A DNA stretch of 6,883 bases from Clostridiales bacterium (GCA_009785435.1 WQWG01000038.1:1-6883), one strand, 5' to 3'. Positions 1 through 6,572 are shown, counted from the stretch's first letter. The notes: generated by a model from the letters alone, not told the origin. Made by a program: numbers and translations.

Positions 1-1029
1 AACAAAAACAAGATGGAGATTCCCGATCATTTGGAACGTTTTTTGACAGGCGGCGCACTTTTGGATGGTCGCAAGCCCATACAGGGTGTAAACGAGTATT
101 TCGAAGACGAACCCAAATCTGCGACGGAATCAAAGACGAGGGCGTTTATAAAAGTGCAGGACGGCTGCAACCGGTTTTGTTCGTATTGCATCATCCCTTA
201 TGCGCGTGGTGAACTCGTAAGCAGGCCTTTGGAGAGCATCGTTTCGGAAGCGCAGGCTTTGATCAGAAGTGGGTTTAAAGAGATCGTGCTTGCCGGGATC
301 AACACGGCGCTTTATGGAGCGGAGGAGGGATTTGCGGGCAGTGATGGGATTGAAGATGTCATCAAGGAATTGAATGGCCTTGATGGAGACTTTAGAATCA
401 GATTGAGTTCCCTTGAGCCGACCGTCATCAACGCGGACTATGTTCGAAAGCTGTTCAAGTATGAAAAACTCTGCCATCACATTCACCTTTCACTGCAGAG
501 CGGAAGCGACCGCGTGCTTGGGTTGATGAACAGGAAGTATAGCGTCGATGAATATATGGACATTGTGCGTGTGCTGAGGGATTTTGACCTGGATTACGGC
601 ATCAGCTCCGACATCATCGTTGGGTTTCCCGGGGAAAGTGAAGATGACTTTCAAAAGAGCCTTGAAATCGTTCAAAAGGTGCAGTTTTGCAAAGTGCACG
701 TGTTTAAATATTCGGGTAGAAAAGGGACTGCAGCGGCAGAAATGAGCGGGCAAATCGATGGAAACGAAAAGAGCAGGAGAAGCGCTATGCTGATGGCTGC
801 GGGCGAACAATCGGCGAAGCAGTTCTTTCAGAGCAACATCGGCAAACAAAGGCGCGTTTTAATTGAAGAATACGTTGAACATCTGGACTGCTATACCGGA
901 TATACGGATCATTATAGTAAAGTTTATATCAATAAGGACGATATCAATCACAATTGTTTGAATGCGTTTGTGAATATAAAGCTCACAAGTCTATATGAAG
1001 ATGGTATGAGAGGAGAAAAGGAGGACTAA
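1..1029 (+). CDS. mtaB: MtaB, tRNA t6A37 methylthiotransferase (5' end cut by window)
   Basis: Radical SAM enzyme that adds a methylthio group to C2 of t6A at position 37 of ANN-decoding tRNAs, giving ms2t6A; cytoplasmic. The reading frame is open to base 1, so the ATG at 13 is internal: about 342 residues are seen, against roughly 430 in the family, and most of the N-terminal UPF0004 domain lies outside the window. Counting from the codon at 13, the [4Fe-4S]/SAM motif CNRFCSYC has its cysteines at residues 52, 56 and 59, followed by IIPYARG. A radical SAM barrel follows, with LSLQSGSDRVL at about 159-169 and DIIVGFPGE at about 199-207. A TRAM-like RNA-binding tail starts near residue 279. 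MtaB is preferred over MiaB/RimO because of the IIPYARG context, the tail and the hinT neighbour. It overlaps the hinT ribosome binding site, and its TAA lies 1 base before the hinT ATG. Confidence 0.95.
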   Translation, partial: NKNKMEIPDHLERFLTGGALLDGRKPIQGVNEYFEDEPKSATESKTRAFIKVQDGCNRFCSYCIIPYARGELVSRPLESIVSEAQALIRSGFKEIVLAGINTALYGAEEGFAGSDGIEDVIKELNGLDGDFRIRLSSLEPTVINADYVRKLFKYEKLCHHIHLSLQSGSDRVLGLMNRKYSVDEYMDIVRVLRDFDLDYGISSDIIVGFPGESEDDFQKSLEIVQKVQFCKVHVFKYSGRKGTAAAEMSGQIDGNEKSRRSAMLMAAGEQSAKQFFQSNIGKQRRVLIEEYVEHLDCYTGYTDHYSKVYINKDDINHNCLNAFVNIKLTSLYEDGMRGEKED

Positions 1030-1030
1030 A

Positions 1031-1372
1031 ATGTCAGATTGTATTTTTTGTAAGATTGTAAATAAGGAGATTCCGGCGAACATCGTCTATGAGGATGATC
1101 AGATTTTGTGTTTCCATGACGTATCTCCACAGGCACCGGTGCATGTTCTTTTGATTCCGAAAAAACGCATCGTTTCAATGGATGATGTGCAGGAAGAGGA
1201 CAAGGAGCTGATGGGGCATATGATGGTCAAAATCAAAGAGATTGCTCAAATTCTGGGTTTGGAAAATGGTTACAGAGTGGTCAACAATTGCGGTGAACAT
1301 GGGATGCAGACCGTGGGGCATATTCATTTTCATATCTTGGGCAAAAGGAAAATGGCATGGCCTCCGGGGTGA
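1031..1372 (+). CDS. hinT: HIT family (HinT-like) nucleotide phosphoramidase
   Basis: Histidine triad protein, 113 residues, a normal full length. The family hydrolyses purine nucleoside phosphoramidates and aminoacyl-adenylates in the cytoplasm. The triad motif HIHFHIL has histidines at 97, 99 and 101, followed by the GKRKMAWPPG ending typical of HinT. The N-terminal CIFCKI (C4, C7) is common in bacterial HinT, and HVLLIPKKRI at 38-47 is the usual beta-strand segment. The start is secure: AAGGAGG at 1018-1024 sits 6 bases before the ATG and inside the end of mtaB, so the two genes are likely translationally linked. The mtaB-hinT pair is a familiar Firmicutes arrangement. The physiological substrate cannot be read from sequence. 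Confidence 0.95.
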   Translation: MSDCIFCKIVNKEIPANIVYEDDQILCFHDVSPQAPVHVLLIPKKRIVSMDDVQEEDKELMGHMMVKIKEIAQILGLENGYRVVNNCGEHGMQTVGHIHFHILGKRKMAWPPG

Positions 1373-1379
1373 TCGAATG

Positions 1380-1829
1380 ATGAACATTACCATTTTGTGC
1401 GTCGGAAAGTTAAAAGAAACCTATTGGACAGACGCGGTTTTTGAGTATTCCAAAAGACTGAGTAAATATTGCGTTCTTCACATTGACGAAATCAAAGAGT
1501 CGAGCAAAGATGACAGAGACGAAGAGGGCGCGGACATCTTAAAGCGAATCAAAAAAGAAGATTATGTCATCGCCTTAGAGGTCAGTGGCAAGCAAATCGA
1601 TTCAGAGGATTTGGCAAGCAAGATCGAGAACCTGCAAGTCTCAGGCAAGAGCAGGGTATCTTTCATCATCGGAGGCTCTGAGGGCCTCTCACAAGAGGTC
1701 TCAAACAGAGCCGATTACAGCTTATCCTTTTCCAAAATGACCTTTCCTCATCAAATGATGCGGGTCATTCTGTTGGAGCAAATCTATCGAAGTTTCAAAA
1801 TCATGAAAAACGAGAAGTATCACAAATAA
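1380..1829 (+). CDS. rlmH: RlmH, 23S rRNA (pseudouridine1915-N3)-methyltransferase
   Basis: SPOUT-class methyltransferase that methylates N3 of pseudouridine 1915 in helix 69 of 23S rRNA, on assembled ribosomes and with SAM as donor. The protein starts MNITILCVGKLKE, has the SAM-knot segment FIIGGSEGLS at about 95-104 and ends in MTFPHQMMRVILLEQIYR and YHK, all hallmarks of RlmH. From the second of two adjacent ATGs (1377 and 1380) it is 149 residues, about 10 short of the usual 159. The missing residues fall in the variable acidic segment at about 36-50, so it should be functional. I chose 1380 because the SD-like GGGGTGA (1366-1372) is 7 bases upstream of it but only 4 from 1377. The frame is open back to 1242, but that part overlaps hinT and has no family similarity. 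The gene begins 7 bases after the hinT stop, so it is in the same operon. Confidence 0.95.
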   Translation: MNITILCVGKLKETYWTDAVFEYSKRLSKYCVLHIDEIKESSKDDRDEEGADILKRIKKEDYVIALEVSGKQIDSEDLASKIENLQVSGKSRVSFIIGGSEGLSQEVSNRADYSLSFSKMTFPHQMMRVILLEQIYRSFKIMKNEKYHK

Positions 1830-1858
1830 TCGTAAAGGGAATACGTCATTTTTTACGC

Positions 1859-1887
1859 TTTACACAGCGGTGGATAGCGTGTATAAT
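1859..1887 (+). promoter_or_regulatory. Sigma-A promoter for the decarboxylase gene
   Basis: The -35 box TTTACA (1859-1864) and a perfect -10 box TATAAT (1882-1887) are separated by 17 bases in the 99-base gap between rlmH and the decarboxylase. Transcription should start near 1894. The decarboxylase is therefore probably its own transcription unit. No clear hairpin plus U-tract follows rlmH, so read-through from upstream is also possible. Confidence 0.8.
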
Positions 1888-1930
1888 AAATTTTCTGGAT
1901 TGAATCCGAATAAAGTATTTCTACGGATAT

Positions 1931-1934
1931 GGAG
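1931..1934 (+). promoter_or_regulatory. Ribosome binding site favouring the GTG start at 1941
   Basis: GGAG lies 6 bases before the GTG at 1941. It sits inside the sequence that would be coding if the in-frame ATG at 1929 were used. No comparable SD sequence precedes that ATG. Confidence 0.5.
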
Positions 1935-1940
1935 ACAAGC

Positions 1941-3371
1941 GTGAATACACCGATACAAGATTTTTTGTTACAACATGCGTCCAAAAAAACGACATCATTT
2001 CATATGCCGGGGCATAAAGGTTCCGCATTTTACAAGAGGTTCGGGCATACACCGTTTCTTGAGAATATGATGGATTGCGATCTGACCGAACTACCGGGTG
2101 CCGACAACCTGTTTCAAGTTGGAGGCATCATCAAAGAAGCGCAGGATCGCTATGCTCGGCTTTACGGTGCGAAAAAATCGTATTTTTTGGTCAACAGCAC
2201 TAGTGGAGGCGTGATTGCGGCGATATTGGCTTCGGTACCCAAGGGCAAAAAGCTGATCATGGCAAGAAATTGCCATAAGTCGGTTTTCAACGCGCTTGTG
2301 CTGGGAGACATACAGCCTGTGTACGTATACCCTGATATGATCGAAGAGTACGGCATTTCAGGTGCGGTTTCACCGGCGCAGATCGACAAGCTCTTGTCGG
2401 ACAACCCCGATGCGGAAGCGGTCATCTTGTCGAGTCCGAACTATTACGGCATTTGCAGTGACGCAGAAAAGATTGCGGATATCGTCCACAAGCACGGCAA
2501 AATTCTCATCATAGACGAGGCGCATGGGGCGCATCTGACGTTTTTCAATCAATACGGCATCAAAGGCATGCCAAAATCGGCGGGAAACTCAGGTGCGGAC
2601 ATCGTCATCATGAGCATCCACAAGACGCTTGCGTCCTACACACAGAGCGCGGTTTTGAATGTTCACTCGGACAGAGTGGATCAACGCCTGATCGAAGACA
2701 AGCTTCAATGCATTCAAAGCACAAGCCCGTCATACATTTTGATGACGTCGCTTGATATCAATGCTTCTATCATCGAAGAACATGGAAAACAAGTTTTTGA
2801 AGAGTGGGCGGAAAATGTCAGTTACTTCTATGAGAACGCCCCAAAAATTGAGGGACTGAACGTCATCGACAAGATGGACGGCCTCGACCCGACGAAGTTG
2901 AACTTCAGCTTTGGTGGACTGGGCATAAACGGTGCCGAACTTGAAAAAATATTATACGAAACATATGGCATCTATATCGCGCTTCATACCGGAGATGTTG
3001 TCATGTGCCTGACAGGCATCGGCAATACGAAAAGCGATGTGATCAAATTGACGGATGCGCTCGCTGAAATCGCAGCGGAGCGCAGCGCAGGCAAAACAGC
3101 AGGGAAGTCAGAGCGAAAAGCTGCGCGGGTAATCATTCCGAAACAAGCTGAACTGTTTGAAATCCCTGCATACAAAAAAAGAACGCCGCTTTCGGAAGCG
3201 GTGGGATTAATCTGTGCGTCTTCCATTATTCCATATCCACCGGGCATTCCGCTCGTATGTCCGGGCGAAAAATTGGACGCTGAAACCGTCGAATATATAC
3301 AAACACTTCGCAAACGCGGAGAGAAAGTCATCGGCGTCAGCGAGCAGGAAGAAATATTGACAGGAGTTTGA
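1941..3371 (+). CDS. Orn/Lys/Arg decarboxylase family PLP enzyme
   Basis: Fold-type I PLP enzyme of the short Orn/Lys/Arg decarboxylase group (B. subtilis SpeA/YaaO type). It decarboxylates a basic amino acid to a polyamine or polyamine precursor (agmatine, cadaverine or putrescine); the substrate cannot be told from sequence. With the GTG at 1941 it has 476 residues. SFHMPGHKG at about 19-27 is the family signature, VNSTSGG at about 84-90 is in the phosphate-binding region, DEAHGAH starts at 192, and SIHKT carries the PLP lysine at 228. The C-terminal domain ends with SSIIPYPPGIPLVCPGE and then KRGEKVIGV. A lysine/serine-rich linker (about 379-393) joins the two domains. GTG at 1941 is preferred because GGAG is 6 bases upstream and MNTPI is a typical family N-terminus; ATG at 1929 would add 4 residues. 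It has its own promoter and terminator. Confidence 0.93.
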   Translation: MNTPIQDFLLQHASKKTTSFHMPGHKGSAFYKRFGHTPFLENMMDCDLTELPGADNLFQVGGIIKEAQDRYARLYGAKKSYFLVNSTSGGVIAAILASVPKGKKLIMARNCHKSVFNALVLGDIQPVYVYPDMIEEYGISGAVSPAQIDKLLSDNPDAEAVILSSPNYYGICSDAEKIADIVHKHGKILIIDEAHGAHLTFFNQYGIKGMPKSAGNSGADIVIMSIHKTLASYTQSAVLNVHSDRVDQRLIEDKLQCIQSTSPSYILMTSLDINASIIEEHGKQVFEEWAENVSYFYENAPKIEGLNVIDKMDGLDPTKLNFSFGGLGINGAELEKILYETYGIYIALHTGDVVMCLTGIGNTKSDVIKLTDALAEIAAERSAGKTAGKSERKAARVIIPKQAELFEIPAYKKRTPLSEAVGLICASSIIPYPPGIPLVCPGEKLDAETVEYIQTLRKRGEKVIGVSEQEEILTGV

Positions 3372-3388
3372 TCAAGAAAATGGATACA

Positions 3389-3427
3389 AAAGCGTCTATC
3401 GGTAATGAAACGATAGGCGCTTTGTTT
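3389..3427 (+). terminator. Hairpin terminator between convergent genes
   Basis: A 13-bp stem (3389-3401 with 3411-3423, one G-U pair) closes a 9-base loop 17 bases after the decarboxylase stop. It is followed on the + strand by GTTTG, a weak U-tract. On the - strand the stem is followed by TTGTATCC, also weak, so the hairpin may serve both converging transcription units. The M56/M23 gene stop is 47 bases away on the other side. Confidence 0.7.
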
Positions 3428-3473
3428 GCGTAAGCAACATCTATATGTGTGGCGTGTTCATATTTCTCGCCGC

Positions 3474-5336
3474 TTAGCCGTTGAATGGTGTTTCCGGAGT
3501 GTTCATGTACAATGTGCTTACTTCTCCGGTATTGGCGTCAATGACAAAGTGGAACAGTTCATTCGCCTCTGCGTGTGTTGTTAATTCCTCGGAAACAATG
3601 AATCCGCTCCAAACGTCATCATACATTCGATCTACAAAGAGCATGTGACCGGTCAGGCCATCGATACAAACTCCAAATTCACGATAAATTGCTTCTGCCG
3701 CAATCTTTGCAGCATCAGCAAAAGAGATGTGATGAGACTGCCAGATAGAGTCCGATATGCCGATATGCCTTAGTAAAAAGCGTGCATCTCTCTCCGTAAG
3801 GATCTCATAAACAGCGAGATCGCTTATGACCGGAGCATTTTGCGCAGGTTCAACGCTCTCTGTACGTGGGCTTCTGTCCCACACATCCGAAAAAAAGGCG
3901 AGTGGGTCAATTGCAATGTCGTTCATACGAATTTCAAAGTGCAGGTGTGGCCCTGTAGACATTCCGGTCGAACCGACATCGGCGATATGCGCGCCTTGTT
4001 GTACAAATTGACCGATTTCAACGTGGGTCGCAGAAGCATGGGCGTACATCGTGCTGTATCCGTTCGCATGGGACATAACGATCATATTGCCATAACGCCC
4101 GTGCGCATAAACGTGGATGACATATCCATCTTTGGCCGCAAGGATCGGTGTGCCCTCCGGGGCAGGGATGTCGATGCCGTTGTGCTGCTCTTCTTCGCCG
4201 GTGACGGGGTTCGTAAGTGAGCCAAATGCGCCGGTAATCCGTGTGAATGTTTCCACCGGCCATTGAAATTGAGTTTGATTGATGCTATATTCTTCTGCCG
4301 CTCTGAGCGGGGATGCTTCGTAAGCCGGTGTTGGCAAAGTTGCAAACACGGTTGCTGTTGTAGCGACCATCAGCAGCGCCATAATCGTGCCGATGATCGT
4401 TCTTTTCTTCATTTTCATAATTGCTGTTATCCTTTCTTCGATCGCATATTTGCTAAAATTGTTGTACAGAGCCGGAAGATGGCTCTTTCGCTCCATCATG
4501 CTGATAAGGGTTCGGGCATAGTCTTGCTTTGATGTTTCCCCAAGCGTATGAATAACGGCTTCGTCGCACGAAATTTCCATGTCCCTGTTCAAGAGGAAGT
4601 ACATTCCCCAAGCAATGGGATTAAACCAGTGAATGCATAATGCTGCCGTCATCACGAGTTTTGTCAGCGTGTCAAAGCGCTTGATGTGGATAAATTCGTG
4701 GGCGAGCACATAATTCAATTCACGTTCATTGTTCCAGTCGGTGCCTTTGGGCAAGAGTATAACGGGACGCCATATACCGTACGTCAGGGGAGCAGCAATT
4801 TGATCCGAAACACGGATGCTGATCCGCCTTTTGAGCTTGTGTTTCTCCAGCCAGTTCGTTAAAAATTCGCTTGATACCGGTAGAGACGTATCAAATTTTG
4901 TACGGCTCTTGCGATAGAGCAGCGTAAAAAGCATTGTTGACAGTACGAGGCCGGCCAGATAGACCAGCGCCAGCGGTTCAAGATCAAAGAATCTTGAATG
5001 GCCTGCGATGCCCGCAGCTGCTCCGGTCACATCCATGAAAGCCGGATCCGTTACAGGGAAACTTTCTTGGCCTTGCGGCATGACAAAATTGATCACGTCT
5101 GTCATTGGTGGAATCGGCAGTCCCGTAGGTGCCGGCATATTGTTATTCATACCGAACAGGTTAAAAATGCTTGCTTGGGATGGTATTGAAAACGGTATCA
5201 CCAATTGGAACAGCGCAAGATACCACAGTGCCATAAATGCCCTTTTGGGTAATTTGTGCATGACCAGTGCCCGAATGAGGACGATCACTGTGATCAGTAA
5301 TGTACTCGACAGGGTCATTTGTAATAAAAGATTCAT
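3474..5336 (-). CDS. M56 (BlaR1-type) / M23 two-protease membrane sensor with PepSY-like tail
   Basis: Membrane protein of 620 residues. Residues 1-335 are an M56 (BlaR1/MecR1) module: hydrophobic segments at about 1-26, 33-52, 119-141 and 313-335, and a zinc site HEFIH at 213-217 with a later ExxCDE (254-259). By BlaR1 topology this site faces the cytoplasm. After the last membrane segment, residues 358-482 form an M23/LytM domain outside the membrane: HNGID (H385, D389), YAH (H433) and HLHFE (H464, H466) supply all the expected zinc and catalytic residues, so it could be an active peptidoglycan endopeptidase or a muropeptide-binding sensor. Residues ~505-610 (including FHFVIDANTGEV) look PepSY-like; this is the weakest assignment. 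The start ATG overlaps the repressor stop as ATGA, with AGGTGA 8 bases upstream. Inferred role: it senses a wall signal and triggers loss of the paired BlaI repressor. There is no penicillin-binding domain, so beta-lactam sensing is not supported. Confidence 0.92.
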   Translation of the reverse strand: MNLLLQMTLSSTLLITVIVLIRALVMHKLPKRAFMALWYLALFQLVIPFSIPSQASIFNLFGMNNNMPAPTGLPIPPMTDVINFVMPQGQESFPVTDPAFMDVTGAAAGIAGHSRFFDLEPLALVYLAGLVLSTMLFTLLYRKSRTKFDTSLPVSSEFLTNWLEKHKLKRRISIRVSDQIAAPLTYGIWRPVILLPKGTDWNNERELNYVLAHEFIHIKRFDTLTKLVMTAALCIHWFNPIAWGMYFLLNRDMEISCDEAVIHTLGETSKQDYARTLISMMERKSHLPALYNNFSKYAIEERITAIMKMKKRTIIGTIMALLMVATTATVFATLPTPAYEASPLRAAEEYSINQTQFQWPVETFTRITGAFGSLTNPVTGEEEQHNGIDIPAPEGTPILAAKDGYVIHVYAHGRYGNMIVMSHANGYSTMYAHASATHVEIGQFVQQGAHIADVGSTGMSTGPHLHFEIRMNDIAIDPLAFFSDVWDRSPRTESVEPAQNAPVISDLAVYEILTERDARFLLRHIGISDSIWQSHHISFADAAKIAAEAIYREFGVCIDGLTGHMLFVDRMYDDVWSGFIVSEELTTHAEANELFHFVIDANTGEVSTLYMNTPETPFNG

Positions 5337-5692
5337 TTGGAATCACCTACAATCTGTTTCAGTTTTTCAACCATATGGTCAGGCAGTTTTTTATGTCCAA
5401 CCAAGGACGCAAACAGTAATTCTGTTGAGCCGTCAAACAGCTTTTCGACCAGTTCATCTATTTCCGAACCTTGTATATCTTCCTTGCTGACGAGGGCGTG
5501 ACAGATGAAATTGGGCTCCAGCCTTTCGATCGCGCCTTTTTCTACACATTTTTTAATGACTGTGTAGGTCGTGTTCTTATTCCAGCCGATGGACTTTCCA
5601 AGGATTTCCGCTAAGGCCTTAGCGGTTATATCCCCTTCTTTCCAAATTACCTCCATAACTTTCAGTTCAGAATCAAACAGTTTGATGTTCAT
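5333..5692 (-). CDS. BlaI/MecI/CopY family transcriptional repressor
   Basis: Winged-helix repressor of 119 residues. LFDSELKVMEVIWKEG at 5-20 and the recognition region GWNKNTTYTVIKKCVEKG at 36-53 are classic BlaI/MecI, and the C-terminal helices (about 72-115) provide dimerisation. Family members bind dyad operators as dimers and are inactivated when the partner M56 protease is triggered. The start at 5692 is chosen because MNIKLFDSEL matches the family N-terminus and AAAGGA lies 9 bases upstream. An ATG further up (5749) would add 19 unrelated residues and place the start inside the promoter/operator. It is first gene of the operon, overlapping the M56/M23 gene by 4 bases. At the position matching the N101-F102 cleavage bond of staphylococcal MecI/BlaI there is S96-L97 (aligned by eye). 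The two ACTA-N6-TAGT dyads upstream are its likely binding sites. Confidence 0.93.
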   Translation of the reverse strand: MNIKLFDSELKVMEVIWKEGDITAKALAEILGKSIGWNKNTTYTVIKKCVEKGAIERLEPNFICHALVSKEDIQGSEIDELVEKLFDGSTELLFASLVGHKKLPDHMVEKLKQIVGDSK

Positions 5693-5711
5693 CTTGAATT
5701 TTCCTTTCTGG

Positions 5712-5725
5712 ACTATTGCAATAGT
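5712..5725. promoter_or_regulatory. BlaI-type operator, promoter-distal (perfect 14-bp palindrome)
   Basis: ACTATTGCAATAGT is a perfect palindrome in the 5' untranslated region of the repressor gene, about 8-21 bases downstream of the predicted transcription start. The ACTA-N6-TAGT frame has the same half-sites and length as MecI/BlaI operators (ACTACANNTGTAGT, from known staphylococcal sites), though the six central bases differ. Confidence 0.7.
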
Positions 5726-5739
5726 GTGTCGACATGCCC

Positions 5740-5768
5740 ATACTATCATGCTAGTCTGTGGGTGTCAA
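5740..5768 (-). promoter_or_regulatory. Sigma-A promoter of the repressor/sensor operon
   Basis: Read on the - strand: -35 TTGACA (5768-5763), a 17-base spacer, then -10 TAGTAT (5745-5740) preceded by TGA, an extended -10. Transcription should start near 5733, about 40 bases before the repressor ATG. The -10 box is covered by an ACTA-N6-TAGT dyad. Confidence 0.75.
5742..5755. promoter_or_regulatory. BlaI-type operator overlapping the -10 box
   Basis: ACTATCATGCTAGT, an imperfect dyad with the same ACTA-N6-TAGT frame as the site at 5712. It overlaps four bases of the -10 element, so a bound repressor would block RNA polymerase. Its centre is 30 bases, close to three helical turns, from the centre of the downstream site. 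Confidence 0.65.
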
Positions 5769-5837
5769 TACTTAATTTTAAATTTTTTATTTATTTTTGA
5801 ATGATCGAGTAAAATGTCGCGTGTTTCTATGTATTGG

Positions 5838-5878
5838 AATATTATTTAAATGGAACATATTGACATTTAAATAATATT
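5838..5878. repeat. Perfect 15-bp inverted repeat, AT-rich
   Basis: Arms AATATTATTTAAATG (5838-5852) and CATTTAAATAATATT (5864-5878) are exact reverse complements around an 11-base loop. The right arm covers part of the -35 box and most of the spacer of the ORF6N promoter, so it could be an operator. There is no following U-tract to suggest a terminator for rightward transcription. Confidence 0.75.
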
Positions 5879-5888
5879 TTGTAATAAT
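5860..5888 (+). promoter_or_regulatory. Sigma-A promoter for the ORF6N gene
   Basis: A consensus -35 TTGACA (5860-5865), a 17-base spacer and -10 AATAAT (5883-5888, five of six matches). Start of transcription is expected near 5895, leaving a leader of about 50 bases. It diverges from the BlaI operon promoter, with 92 bases between the two -35 boxes. Confidence 0.7.
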
Positions 5889-5908
5889 AATCATATGGTG
5901 CAAAGCAG

Positions 5909-5923
5909 GGTTGAATTTCAACC
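5909..5923. repeat. 15-base dyad GGTTGAA-T-TTCAACC in the ORF6N leader
   Basis: A perfect 7-1-7 dyad just downstream of the predicted transcription start and 7 bases before the AAGGAG ribosome binding site. The one-base centre is too small for an RNA hairpin to use every pair, so a DNA operator is more likely than an RNA element. Confidence 0.5.
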
Positions 5924-5944
5924 GATACGAAAGGAGAGAGTGTT

Positions 5945-6511
5945 ATGAACGATATCATTGGATACAAAGAGGTAGAAGAATATGTGTTGAATGTGCAGGG
6001 ACAAGATGTCATTCTGGATAAAGATGTGGCAGCCCTTTATGGTATGGAAACGAAAGTGATCAATCAAGCCGTGAAAAATAATCCTGAAAAGTTTCCTGAG
6101 AGCTATATTGTCACGATAAGTAGCGAGGACAAATCGGAACTGGTCAAAAATTTTGACCGGTTTAGTGCGTTAAAGCATTCAACGGTTTTACCTTCAGCCT
6201 TCACCGAAAAGGGCTTGTATATGCTTGCAACTATTCTCAAAAGTCCACGCGCCACACAAACAACCATTGCAATTGTGGAGACTTTTACTAAAATCCGTGA
6301 GCTGTCTAAGACAATAAGTCAATTGCCGGATGTTCAGGAAGAACGTCAGCAAAAGGCACTTATGGAGAGAAGTGGCGAGATTCTGACAGAGATATTGGAT
6401 GACAATACGCTAGACGTTATAGGAGACGAGACCACCATTGAATTCAATTTGGCAGTCATGAAAATCAAGCACACAATTAAGCGCAACAAACGGGAAAAAT
6501 CAACAGCGTAA
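5945..6511 (+). CDS. ORF6N domain-containing protein (phage/mobile-element type regulator)
   Basis: Protein of 188 residues. Residues ~10-112 match the ORF6N domain, a DNA-binding-associated module common in phage antirepressors and in orphan chromosomal genes: VILDKDVAALYGMETKVINQ at 22-41, KNNPEKFPESYIVTIS at 44-59, LPSAFTEKGLYMLATILKS at 82-100. The remaining 75 residues are charged and probably helical, ending in a basic tail (KIKHTIKRNKREKSTA). No KilA-N, Bro or Ant catalytic region follows, so the target is unknown. The start is supported by AAGGAG at 5931-5936, 8 bases before the ATG. It is a single-gene unit divergent from the BlaI operon. It is not needed for the BlaI system and may be an independent insertion; regulation of itself through the nearby inverted repeats is plausible but unproven. 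Confidence 0.88.
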   Translation: MNDIIGYKEVEEYVLNVQGQDVILDKDVAALYGMETKVINQAVKNNPEKFPESYIVTISSEDKSELVKNFDRFSALKHSTVLPSAFTEKGLYMLATILKSPRATQTTIAIVETFTKIRELSKTISQLPDVQEERQQKALMERSGEILTEILDDNTLDVIGDETTIEFNLAVMKIKHTIKRNKREKSTA

Positions 6512-6530
6512 AACGCAATCAAACCAAAGC

Positions 6531-6572
6531 AAAAAGAAATAACCGCGCCCCAGTCAAAGTCGCGGTTATTTC
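6531..6572 (-). terminator. Intrinsic terminator on the - strand
   Basis: A 12-bp GC-cored stem (6536-6547 with 6561-6572) and a 13-base loop are followed, when read leftward, directly by TTTTT (6535-6531). On the + strand the hairpin is followed by AAATAAC, so it is a much better terminator for leftward than for rightward transcription. No protein gene to its right reads leftward, which points to a small RNA. Confidence 0.75.

Noticed and set aside
1242..1379. N-terminal extension of the rlmH frame back to 1242.
   Set aside because: It overlaps hinT in another frame, has no RlmH similarity and no ribosome binding site; the family N-terminus begins at the ATG at 1380.
3826..4532. Open frames on the + strand, and other - strand frames, within the M56/M23 gene.
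   Set aside because: They are shadows of the long conserved gene, with no family similarity, no ribosome binding sites and biased composition.
3474..5336. Calling the sensor a BlaR1 beta-lactam resistance protein.
   Set aside because: The C-terminal half is M23 and PepSY-like, with no penicillin-binding SxxK/SxN/KTG set, and no beta-lactamase gene is nearby.
5693..5749. Upstream ATG adding 19 residues to the BlaI repressor.
   Set aside because: The added residues are unlike the family, and the region carries the -10 box, the transcription start and both operators.
6536..6572. Terminator of the ORF6N gene on the + strand.
   Set aside because: The hairpin lacks a U-tract in that direction, while the - strand side has TTTTT directly after the stem; a weak two-way role cannot be excluded.
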